Positions 18,258 through 25,811 of a stretch of DNA of 63,259 bases are shown piece after piece (the first letter of the stretch is position 1; every line of letters begins with the position of its first letter). The notes below the pieces were generated by a model that did no database searches, was not told where the DNA came from, and was given only the letters and a program-made list of their open reading frames with translations. This DNA comes from Deltaproteobacteria bacterium (GTDB lineage: Bacteria > Desulfobacterota > Desulfobacteria > Desulfobacterales > UBA5852): the NCBI GenBank assembly GCA_020444045.1, contig JAHLLS010000031.1:1-63259 (forward strand). Reading direction: 5' to 3'. The translations under genes were made by a program, and so were the position numbers.

Positions 18258-19448
18258 ATGAAGCCACGCGACAAAACTCACATTGGTGGCTTATCGATTA
18301 CCGGAGCCCTGCCGCATTTGCTCCTGCTGACGGCCATCTTTTTTATAAACTTCCTGGCGCGCATCATTCTGGCGCCCCTGCTCCCTGAAATCCAAGCAGA
18401 ACTTGGCATCGGCTACCGCAGCGCCGGCAATCTTTTCTTCATTCTATCCACCGGATACTTCCTATCGCTGTTGAGCACCGGCTATCTGGCCGGCCGTTTT
18501 CAGCACCGCACCATTATCATTGCCGCCAGCATCGGTATGGGTCTCGTTCTGTTCACAGTCCCTGTGATCACGACAATCGCAGGCTTCCGAACCCTTGTCT
18601 TTCTGCTGGGACTGACGGCCGGCCTCTATCTCCCCTCCGGTATCAGTGCTATCACGCGTCTGACCCGTCCCTCCCACTGGGGGCGGGCGTTGGCCATTCA
18701 TGAACTGGCGCCCAATATGGCCTTTATCATAGCGCCCCTTGCGGCAGAACTGGCCTTGCGCCACGCCACCTGGCGTTCAGGATTGACACTCCTGGGATCC
18801 GGCATCCTTCTGCTGGGACTGCTGTATACGAGGCATGGCCGCGGCACCGACTTTCATGGGCAGGTGCCGGATCGACAGGCCATCCGGGACCTTTTGGGCC
18901 AACCTTCACTTTGGCTGATGGTCGCCTTGTTTAGCCTGGGCATTTCATCGACGCTGGGAACTTACGCCATGTTACCGCTGTATCTGGTCAGCAGTCAGGG
19001 GATTGATCACAGCAGCGCCAACACGCTTCTGGCCGCAAGCCGCGTGGCGGCATTGCCTATGGCTTTTGCGGGCGGATGGTTGGCGGATCGTTTTGGCCCC
19101 CTGTCGACCATACGACTGATATTTTTACTGACCGGACTGGCCACGATCGCCATCGGTCTCCTGAAAGGTCCTTGGCTTCAAGGGGCCGTGTTCTGCCAAC
19201 CAGTTTTGGCGGTATGCTTCTTTCCCGCCGGTTTCAGTGCACTTTCAGCGCTCAGCCCGCCAAACTATCGCAACATCGCCGTCTCTCTGACCATCCCCAG
19301 CGCATTTCTCTTCGGTGGCGGTGCCGTACCCCTTGCAATCGGCTGGTTCGGCGATGCCGGCCATTTCCCCCAGGCCTTCATCCTGACCGGCCTGTTGATC
19401 ATCCTCGGGAGCGGCCTGACGCTCCTGCTGCCGCCGATCAACCGATGA
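18258..19448 (+). CDS. major facilitator superfamily transporter
   Basis: The 396-residue integral membrane protein has about 12 predicted spans, starting with LLLLTAIFFINFLARIIL. The MFS motif A-like loop GYLAGRFQHR follows TM2, and the repeat-half equivalent GGWLADRFGPLSTIR follows TM8. Substrate specificity cannot be inferred. The family includes nitrate/nitrite, sugar-phosphate and cyanate-type exporters (CynX-like). It ends 90 bp before the CBS gene, which has its own promoter. No clear Shine-Dalgarno sequence is seen at the ATG. Confidence 0.85.
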   Translation: MKPRDKTHIGGLSITGALPHLLLLTAIFFINFLARIILAPLLPEIQAELGIGYRSAGNLFFILSTGYFLSLLSTGYLAGRFQHRTIIIAASIGMGLVLFTVPVITTIAGFRTLVFLLGLTAGLYLPSGISAITRLTRPSHWGRALAIHELAPNMAFIIAPLAAELALRHATWRSGLTLLGSGILLLGLLYTRHGRGTDFHGQVPDRQAIRDLLGQPSLWLMVALFSLGISSTLGTYAMLPLYLVSSQGIDHSSANTLLAASRVAALPMAFAGGWLADRFGPLSTIRLIFLLTGLATIAIGLLKGPWLQGAVFCQPVLAVCFFPAGFSALSALSPPNYRNIAVSLTIPSAFLFGGGAVPLAIGWFGDAGHFPQAFILTGLLIILGSGLTLLLPPINR

Positions 19449-19455
19449 GTTTCAG

Positions 19456-19484
19456 TTGACACCCTGTCATGGGTTGCATAGAAT
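19456..19484 (+). promoter_or_regulatory. sigma70-type promoter for the CBS-ACT operon
   Basis: TTGACA at 19456-19461 and TAGAAT at 19479-19484 are separated by exactly 17 bp, 54 bp upstream of the ATG at 19539. It matches the consensus at 6/6 and 5/6. It should drive the CBS-ACT, thioesterase and possibly DJ-1 genes. Confidence 0.7.
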
Positions 19485-19538
19485 TCCGTCATACACAACG
19501 CCCATTCTTTCGACACCCATTGCATAGGAGGAGTTGAC

Positions 19539-20213
19539 ATGTACGTCGGAACCGTCATGCGGACCGAACTGGTTACCGTGCCCCCTGACACAACGCTGCT
19601 TTCGGCCCAGAAAACATTGGACGCCAAACAAATCAATCATCTCCTCGTTGTCGACAGTAAAGGGGAGTTGCTGGGTATCGTGTCGGATCGGGACTTGAAG
19701 AAGAGTTGGGCGTCGTCCGCCACGACGCTCAGCAAAAACGAACTCATGTATCTGCTGGACCAGGTCACCGTCGAGTCGATCATGGCCAAAAAGACCCTGA
19801 CCATTGCCCCCGGGACGACCATCGAGCGGGCGGCTCTCTTGATGAACCAGAATCGCATCAATGCCCTGCCGGTACTCGAAGGGGATGACCTGGTCGGTAT
19901 CATCACCTCCAGTGATGTCATCAAAATCCTTCTGGAAGCCATTGGAATCGAAAAGGACAGCGCCCGGTTGACCGTTCTGGTCAAAGACCGTATCGGCGTC
20001 ATATCGGATATCTCGCAGACGCTCCGGAATCAGGGCATCAATATCCGCAGCCTTTTCACGTGGCCGGAAAATACGCACCCCGGTGTTTACTATCTGGTGG
20101 TTCGTGTCCCGGCGGATGCCGGCGAAAAAGCCGCTGCCAGCCTTGAAAACAGCGGTTTCAAAGTGCTGTCCCAGTACGTCAAGGATCTCAGCCCCTATCT
20201 GCCCGCCAGTTAG
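19539..20213 (+). CDS. CBS-pair and ACT-domain protein (AcuB-like)
   Basis: The 224-residue cytosolic protein has two CBS domains (about 1-60 and 75-135), with VVDSKGELLGIVSDRDLKK and LEGDDLVGIITSSDVIKIL as the nucleotide-binding ends. A C-terminal ACT domain begins LTVLVKDRIGVISDISQTL. CBS pairs usually bind AMP, ATP or SAM, and ACT domains bind amino acids, so this is probably a regulatory sensor. AcuB of Bacillus has a similar layout, linked to acetoin use, but no acetoin genes are here. AGGAGG precedes the ATG. The thioesterase gene begins 3 bp after the stop. Confidence 0.88.
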   Translation: MYVGTVMRTELVTVPPDTTLLSAQKTLDAKQINHLLVVDSKGELLGIVSDRDLKKSWASSATTLSKNELMYLLDQVTVESIMAKKTLTIAPGTTIERAALLMNQNRINALPVLEGDDLVGIITSSDVIKILLEAIGIEKDSARLTVLVKDRIGVISDISQTLRNQGINIRSLFTWPENTHPGVYYLVVRVPADAGEKAAASLENSGFKVLSQYVKDLSPYLPAS

Positions 20214-20216
20214 ACC

Positions 20217-20978
20217 ATGACCACACGACCGCTACAGATCTGGTCCGGGGTTTATCCGGTGCGGTCCTATGATGTGAATGCGCGGGGGCACCTGTCAGTG
20301 GCGACCATCTGTAACTTCCTGCAGGATGCTGCTGGATGCCATGCCCATGCCCTGGGGGTTTCCATCGACCAGTTGCACCCGCGCCATCTCACTTGGGTGC
20401 TGGTTCGAATGCGGGTCGAACTCACCCGACACCTCGGTTGGCAGGACCGCCTTCACATTCAGACCTGGCCTTCGCACCAGGAGCGCCTCTTGAGTCATCG
20501 CGACTTTCTCCTGCTTGATGAAGCGGGGGAGAACGTCGGCCGATGCGTCACGGTCTGGGTTCTGATGGATCTGCAGCGTTGGCGCCCCCAGCGGCTGACG
20601 GCGCTGCCGGCCCCCCTGCCCATTGTGAATCGCCGGCGCGCTTTATCGACGATGCCCAATAAACTTGACGTGCCGGAAACGTTCGTGACCCAGCGACCGT
20701 TTCAGGTAGGCGACCGCGATCTTGACCGCAATGGACACGTCAACAATGTGCGCTATATTGAGTGGGCCCTGGAAACCGTTCCGGTGAACGTCCTCAACAC
20801 CTGTGAACTGGAAATGCTGGAAGTCAACTTTACCGGCGAAGCCTTCCATGCGGAACATGTCCTCGCGGGAAGCCAACCCGTTGACACCGCCCAGCCGACC
20901 TTTTTGCATGGCATCCACAGTCAATCGACCGGCACCGATCTTGCCCGGGCCAAAACACAATGGCACCCAACGGAATAA
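20217..20978 (+). CDS. acyl-ACP thioesterase family protein
   Basis: The 253-residue protein resembles the FatA/FatB-type acyl-ACP thioesterase family, a double hotdog fold. The N-terminal half has YPVRSYDVNARGHLSVATICN. The second half has RDLDRNGHVNNVRYIEWALE, which carries the Asp, Asn and His of the catalytic region. It would hydrolyse acyl-ACP or acyl-CoA to a free fatty acid, perhaps for lipid turnover. The gene starts 3 bp after the CBS-ACT stop, with no separate Shine-Dalgarno sequence, which implies coupling. A nucleotide or amino-acid signal sensed by the CBS-ACT protein may govern it (inference). Confidence 0.87.
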   Translation: MTTRPLQIWSGVYPVRSYDVNARGHLSVATICNFLQDAAGCHAHALGVSIDQLHPRHLTWVLVRMRVELTRHLGWQDRLHIQTWPSHQERLLSHRDFLLLDEAGENVGRCVTVWVLMDLQRWRPQRLTALPAPLPIVNRRRALSTMPNKLDVPETFVTQRPFQVGDRDLDRNGHVNNVRYIEWALETVPVNVLNTCELEMLEVNFTGEAFHAEHVLAGSQPVDTAQPTFLHGIHSQSTGTDLARAKTQWHPTE

Positions 20979-21008
20979 GGGCGGGATTTTACTGGAGGGG
21001 ATGAACAA

Positions 21009-21572
21009 ATGACCGATTTGCCGAAACGCAAAGTACTGGTGCCGATCGCTGACGATACCGAAGAAATTGAAGCCGTATGCATTATCGATGTTCTGCGCCG
21101 GGCCGGTGCTGACGTGACCGTGGCGTCGGTGGGAAACCTCCAGATTACGGCATCGAGGGGGGTCAAGCTGGTTGCGGACTGCAAGATCGCGGACTGCCGG
21201 GATGACGAATTCGATTTGATCGCCCTGCCCGGCGGAATCCCCGGCGCCGAGCATTTGAGAGATTCGCAGCCACTGGTCCAGTTGCTGCGCCGCCACCAGG
21301 CCGACGGTGGTTGGTACGGCGCCATATGCGCGGCGCCAGCGGTGGTTCTATCCCATCACGGGCTGCTCGGCGGCCGAAAGGTCACAGGGCACCCGTCGTT
21401 TGTTGCGCAATTGAACGACGGCAACCCCGTGGCAAACCGCGTGGTGGTAGACGGCAACTGCGTCACCAGCCAGGGACCCGGGACGGCCCTGGAGTTTGCC
21501 CTGACCCTGGTCGCATTGCTGTATGATGATGCCAAGGCGACGGAGGTTGCCGCCCCTATGCTGGTAGCCTGA
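21009..21572 (+). CDS. DJ-1/PfpI-family protein (YajL/ThiJ type)
   Basis: The 187-residue protein has the DJ-1 fold, with the nucleophile-elbow cysteine in GAICAAPAVVL near residue 106, the assisting Glu in IADDTEEIEAV near residue 17, and the characteristic SRGVKLVAD. YajL-type members are linked to redox protection and disputed deglycase activity. PfpI-type proteases have a different Glu-His arrangement. GGAGGGG precedes the ATG by 8 bases. It lies 30 bp after the thioesterase and is probably the last gene of the CBS-ACT operon. Confidence 0.9.
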   Translation: MTDLPKRKVLVPIADDTEEIEAVCIIDVLRRAGADVTVASVGNLQITASRGVKLVADCKIADCRDDEFDLIALPGGIPGAEHLRDSQPLVQLLRRHQADGGWYGAICAAPAVVLSHHGLLGGRKVTGHPSFVAQLNDGNPVANRVVVDGNCVTSQGPGTALEFALTLVALLYDDAKATEVAAPMLVA

Positions 21573-21616
21573 CGATGATCGGTTCCCCCTTGCGCCCAGG
21601 CCAGACATAGGCATTC

Positions 21617-21883
21617 TCAAGAGGGCGACGCATCCGCTTCGGAGTGGCCTTCGCTGAGAAACGCGTACAAGCGGCCGCGATAGCCCGACTTTTCGGCGGT
21701 CACCAGTTTATTGGAAAGATAGACTTGGCTTGCCACCAACCCATCCAGTTTGAGGCGAAAGGCAAGAAACCGTTTGAGGCGGATGTCGCCACGCTGATCA
21801 GACGGCACCAGACGCATCAACTGGTCAAGCTCTTGAGGGTCCACTATGGCCTGCTCCTCCAATCGAATTACCCTATCCGACAT
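21617..21883 (-). CDS. small hypothetical protein
   Basis: I do not recognise this 88-residue, charged, probably cytosolic protein. It begins MSDRVIRLEEQAIVDPQEL, is alpha-helix-like with heptad-friendly spacing (LDQLMRLV, RLKRFLAFRLKLDGLV) and ends in a polar tail. It has no cysteines and no membrane segment. GAGG lies 6 bases before the ATG at 21883. It is convergent with the DJ-1 gene and divergent from the DUF3783 gene. The opposite-strand reading over the same bases has no Shine-Dalgarno sequence and is rejected. Confidence 0.5.
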   Translation of the reverse strand: MSDRVIRLEEQAIVDPQELDQLMRLVPSDQRGDIRLKRFLAFRLKLDGLVASQVYLSNKLVTAEKSGYRGRLYAFLSEGHSEADASPS

Positions 21884-21987
21884 CGCATCCTCGCTTCATT
21901 CTCAATAGAGTGATCTAAAAACCGTGGGAATCATAAACGAGTCCACCTGAAGGTGCAATGCCCATGTCGACGCCTATGTCGAAAACA

Positions 21988-22016
21988 TTGTAGAAAACCC
22001 TGTTTTGTGGCATACT
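21988..22016 (+). promoter_or_regulatory. possible promoter of the DUF3783 gene
   Basis: TTGTAG (21988-21993) and CATACT (22011-22016) are 17 bp apart, 71 bp before the ATG at 22088. Each box matches sigma70 at 4/6. Weak support. Confidence 0.3.
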
Positions 22017-22087
22017 GGCCTGCAATCACAGTGATGAAAACCATACGATTTCTTTCTATAAGAACGAATATCACAGGTGACTGACAC

Positions 22088-22528
22088 ATGAACGACACTT
22101 CAGCATTCAGCCGGGTCACGCGGACATCACAGGCCCTGTATGGCCCCCGTAAGCTCCTCATTTGTGGATTTACCCCGGAAGGGCAGACGCTCCTCGATGA
22201 CGTCGTCGCCACTTCGACCATCCGTGACCTTCCGCTTACATACGCAGCTACTTCGGATCTAGAAATATCCCTCGCCGACATCTTGTCCCGGCCGGAGCAT
22301 ACCGGTCGTGGTGAAGCCTCCCGCATGCCGCCCGCTATCATCATGGCGGGTATAACCGAAAATGAACTCCACCTCTTGATGTCCAGCTACCGTAGTGCCG
22401 GTCTGCCAAACCCGCTGTGGGCGACATTGACGCCCACCTCTGAAGCCTGGACCCTGCGGCAGCTGCTTAAAGAGTTGACCGCCGAAAAGGAGGCCTTATC
22501 GAAACAGCCCTCCGGGAAGAAGAGCTAA
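22088..22528 (+). CDS. DUF3783-family protein
   Basis: The 146-residue protein carries the core of the DUF3783 family: IIMAGITENELHLLMSSYR, then AGLPNPLWATLTPTSEAWTL and a final helix LRQLLKELTAEKEAL. The first half contains LLICGFTPEGQTLLDDVV and may be a second, degenerate copy of a similar fold. Function is unknown. In my recollection the family occurs in anaerobes such as clostridia and sulfate reducers. The gene ends 40 bp before the ATG of the enolase-superfamily gene and probably shares a transcript with it. Confidence 0.65.
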   Translation: MNDTSAFSRVTRTSQALYGPRKLLICGFTPEGQTLLDDVVATSTIRDLPLTYAATSDLEISLADILSRPEHTGRGEASRMPPAIIMAGITENELHLLMSSYRSAGLPNPLWATLTPTSEAWTLRQLLKELTAEKEALSKQPSGKKS

Positions 22529-22567
22529 CCGATCTTGTCTACGTTGTGCCGTGCCAAAACTCCTTCC

Positions 22568-23734
22568 ATGCAACCCATCCGAATCCGATGTTACCATTTC
22601 AATAGGGCCTTCTCGGTTACGTTCGATTCTCCCCAAACCAAAAGACACCGGGCTGATTCGGTCATTATTCGCATTGATTGCAGCGACGGCACTTCCGCAT
22701 TTGGAGAAAGCGCCCCGCGCCCCTATGTCACCGGTGAGGACTGCCAATCTGTTGCCAATCTCATTGTTGATTGCTTCGCACCCATCTTGTTCAGGCAATC
22801 GATAGATTCAATCGAATCGATTCAAACGACGCTCAATCAACTTGAGGCAGTTTGTCGGCACAAGGGGATACACGCCCATAATTCGGCTATCGGTGCCGTT
22901 GATCTGGCACTGCTCGATGCCATAGAGCGTTCACAGCGCATCCCGCCCGATCAATTCTTCCCTGTCAAGATTCGCGAGACACTTCGCTTTTCGGTATCGG
23001 TGCCATTTTTACCACTTGACGTGATACGTAAATACTTTTCGATCTTTAGAACCCATGTCGACATATCGGCCATCAAGATACTTATTAGCGAAAACACTGC
23101 CGAAACCTATGAGCGCGTTAAGCTTATCCACCACCTTGCCAATCCGGGCACTGAATTGCGACTCGAATTCAATGGGAAAATGGATTTTTCCAACGTAACT
23201 GAAACCCTCGATCGTCTCTCACCGTTCGATATTAGCGCCGTAGAGCAACCATTACCCTCCGGACATTTAGAAGAGCTGCATCAATTGCGGCACCAATTTG
23301 GTGTTGACCTTATTGCGGATGAATCTTTGGTCACCTTTGATGATGCCAAAGACCTCGCAGAAAGCGGCGCTTACACTATTTTTAATATAAAGGTTTCCAA
23401 ATGTGGCGGCCTGTTGCAATCCATGCGCATTGCGAAACTGGCAGACCGGCATGGCATTAGATGCCACGTTGGCACCCATGTCGGAGAATCCGAACTGCTC
23501 GGCATGGCGGGCCGGCGGCTGGCACGCAGTTTGCCGAATTTCGACTGCTATGGCGGAGGCTCGGAATTTTTGTTTGCGGGCCTGCTGAATCCCCACAAAC
23601 AGGCGACCGTGAGGACATGCTCGTCACCGGCGGGTAGGGTTCTTTTGAAAAACGACATATTGCGCGACCTGACGCCGGAACGCCATTTGCTGGCAGACAC
23701 CGGCCCCACAACAGATCATGAAATACGCCCGTGA
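22568..23734 (+). CDS. enolase-superfamily protein (MLE / o-succinylbenzoate synthase / dipeptide epimerase-like)
   Basis: The 388-residue protein has the enolase-superfamily capping domain (1-130) and barrel. Metal-ligand candidates are Glu200 (LRLEFNG), Glu226 (AVEQPLP) and Asp251/Glu252 (IADES). The barrel lysine on the opposite face is Lys275 in NIKVSKCGG. The usual KxK acid-base pair appears as Lys170-Ile-Leu172, so the second lysine is missing. The activity may differ from racemases and cycloisomerases, or be lost. No menaquinone or muconate genes adjoin it. The ATG at 22568 fits the family N-terminus but lacks a Shine-Dalgarno sequence; a TTG at 22535 has GGGAAGAAGAG upstream. The G+C content is lower than in the genes to the left. 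Confidence 0.75.
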   Translation: MQPIRIRCYHFNRAFSVTFDSPQTKRHRADSVIIRIDCSDGTSAFGESAPRPYVTGEDCQSVANLIVDCFAPILFRQSIDSIESIQTTLNQLEAVCRHKGIHAHNSAIGAVDLALLDAIERSQRIPPDQFFPVKIRETLRFSVSVPFLPLDVIRKYFSIFRTHVDISAIKILISENTAETYERVKLIHHLANPGTELRLEFNGKMDFSNVTETLDRLSPFDISAVEQPLPSGHLEELHQLRHQFGVDLIADESLVTFDDAKDLAESGAYTIFNIKVSKCGGLLQSMRIAKLADRHGIRCHVGTHVGESELLGMAGRRLARSLPNFDCYGGGSEFLFAGLLNPHKQATVRTCSSPAGRVLLKNDILRDLTPERHLLADTGPTTDHEIRP

Positions 23735-23790
23735 ATCGGAAATGTCACTTTATTCAAGAAGGAGGGGGCACCGCCCATTCCGGGGCCTTG

Positions 23791-25809
23791 TCAGAGCGAA
23801 GCGGTTTTCTTAAAGGGGGGATAAAGGGCCTGGCTTTCCTCGTAATAGCGTATAAAAGCATCTACAACCTTTGGATCAAAATGGGTGTTTGTTTTCGCTC
23901 GCATGAGCGCGAAGGCCTGTTCTGGCAATAAAGGCTGATGGTAGTGCCGTTTTGCAGTAATGGCCTCAAAAAAATCGGCGGCGGCAATAATTCTTGCCCC
24001 TAAAGGAATATCCTCGCCGGACAAGCCTTCCGGATAGCCTTTTCCATCATAGCGCTCGTGGTGGGCGCCTGCAATAATTGGGACTTCTTTGTAAACCCCT
24101 TCGAAATTGACTCTTTCCAGAATCGCTTTGGTTTGTGCAGCGTGCGTTTTAACGATCTCGTATTCCTTGCCGGACAAATGGCCCGGCTTGTTTAGTATGG
24201 AATCCGGCACACCAATTTTTCCATAATCGTGAAGCAGGGCGGCCACACGAATCATCTCACAATACTGGCTGTCTAATTGAAGTTTCTCGCAAATACCAAC
24301 CGCAAATTCCGTCACCCTTGTCGAATGGCCGGAAGTCAACGGGTCCCTTGCATCAATGCTGGCAGCCAATACTTCCAATATGGAGTGAAACTGGCGCTCC
24401 TTGGATTCAATCAGCTCGGTATTCCGAATGGCAATACCAATAATCGAAGCGATACCGATCAGAAGACTGATATCGCTTTGTACCAGAGGGCGCTTGGAAT
24501 GAATATTGTCTGCTGCGAAAACACCCAGCGCTTCGCCTTCACACACAATCGGACTGCATATAAACGATTTAGATCCCATTATTCGTGCGAAATCAAGACT
24601 CCTGGGGGAAAGCTGATTTTCTATTTCTCTGAAATCATTTACCAAATAAGGTTTTTGTTCCCGGAAAGCGGTAACAAAAATACCTTTGGATTCCGGTTTG
24701 TCCAGATGGAAAGACGTCGATCGAACCACATCAAACATGGCCTTGTTATACCCGTAGGCGGCCCCGAATTCCAATCGGGTTTTATCGCGGTTGGCAAGCA
24801 AAATGAGCCCTCTGTCGAAATTCAAACGGCGCTGCGATATTTTCACTACATTTGAGAGGACCTCTTCAACTTTTGTTTTACCGGAAATCACTTGGCCGAT
24901 TTCGTTGGTCATCAGCGAATTGTTGTAATTGATACTGATTTGATCTACAAGCTTGTCGGTGGAGTCTTTCAAATTATCCACACTCTTGCGCAGTTCGGCC
25001 TTCTCCATAGACTCTCCAACCAACGTCAAAAGAAGAAATATAACGGCGCTCAATAACAGCAACAAGCTTAGTTGTATTCGTGGAAATATCGTGTGAAGAA
25101 AAATGCAGCTGAGCAGGAACAACAACGGCATGTATGTGCGGATACGTTTCCAAAGCAGTGAAAAAGATGATTCCCAGGTGATAATGTAACGACAGGTCTT
25201 CCCCCCTTTGAATCTGCATTCAGGATGTTCTATTTTAGGAAGTTTATTGGAAAACGCTAGCGGAACGGCTTCCAGAAAACCCATACGGTTCTCGCATTGA
25301 AACTGTTTCTCATTTGTCCCCGGCAAAGGATGCGCAACGACTTCATACTTATTTGAGCCGATTTTTTTTGATCGCCATTCACAGGATTTGGTGAATTTGG
25401 ATGCGGCCTTGCCAAATTGCTCAAACGCCTTGTCGGGCCCAATCATCCCGAGTACATATTGCCGCATCACACCAATCGCATCGGGGGAAGCAGAATAACG
25501 ACCGGCTTCACGTGAAATGTGATCATTATGTGTTAATTCTGACAACTTTTTATGAAATCGATCGATTTGTCGCTGGGAGAACCAATGCCCCTGGTCCGCA
25601 ACTTCGTAGCTGGTCATACCCGCATAACGCAATATCTCCCCGGCATTAATCCACGGATACTTGAATTTGAGCAATTTGATGTAATTGTCGACAATCCGAC
25701 TGTTATAAATCGGCGCGTCGTCCGAAACGGCCTCTCCTGACCCATTCCTGTTGATCGGGCCCTTCCCCCGCACATCTTCTTCCAACGGATCCGAATATAG
25801 CAAAACCAC
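23791..25809 (-). CDS. membrane sensor with GAF and HD-GYP domains (c-di-GMP phosphodiesterase)
   Basis: The 672-residue protein has four parts. An N-terminal sensor-like region (about 35-215) ends in HPECRFKGGKTCRYII, reminiscent of V4R-type ligand domains. One or two membrane spans follow (about 222-270, LLFLLSCIFLHTIF). A GAF domain comes next (about 310-455). An intact HD-GYP domain (about 470-660) contains HDYGKIGVPD and HHERYDGKGYPEGL. HD-GYP domains hydrolyse cyclic di-GMP. The start is GTG 25809, with GAGG 8 bases upstream and only 2 bp after the stop of the PilZ gene, so the two genes are co-expressed. The ligand is unknown. Confidence 0.88.
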   Translation of the reverse strand: MVLLYSDPLEEDVRGKGPINRNGSGEAVSDDAPIYNSRIVDNYIKLLKFKYPWINAGEILRYAGMTSYEVADQGHWFSQRQIDRFHKKLSELTHNDHISREAGRYSASPDAIGVMRQYVLGMIGPDKAFEQFGKAASKFTKSCEWRSKKIGSNKYEVVAHPLPGTNEKQFQCENRMGFLEAVPLAFSNKLPKIEHPECRFKGGKTCRYIITWESSFSLLWKRIRTYMPLLFLLSCIFLHTIFPRIQLSLLLLLSAVIFLLLTLVGESMEKAELRKSVDNLKDSTDKLVDQISINYNNSLMTNEIGQVISGKTKVEEVLSNVVKISQRRLNFDRGLILLANRDKTRLEFGAAYGYNKAMFDVVRSTSFHLDKPESKGIFVTAFREQKPYLVNDFREIENQLSPRSLDFARIMGSKSFICSPIVCEGEALGVFAADNIHSKRPLVQSDISLLIGIASIIGIAIRNTELIESKERQFHSILEVLAASIDARDPLTSGHSTRVTEFAVGICEKLQLDSQYCEMIRVAALLHDYGKIGVPDSILNKPGHLSGKEYEIVKTHAAQTKAILERVNFEGVYKEVPIIAGAHHERYDGKGYPEGLSGEDIPLGARIIAAADFFEAITAKRHYHQPLLPEQAFALMRAKTNTHFDPKVVDAFIRYYEESQALYPPFKKTASL

Positions 25810-25811
25810 GA

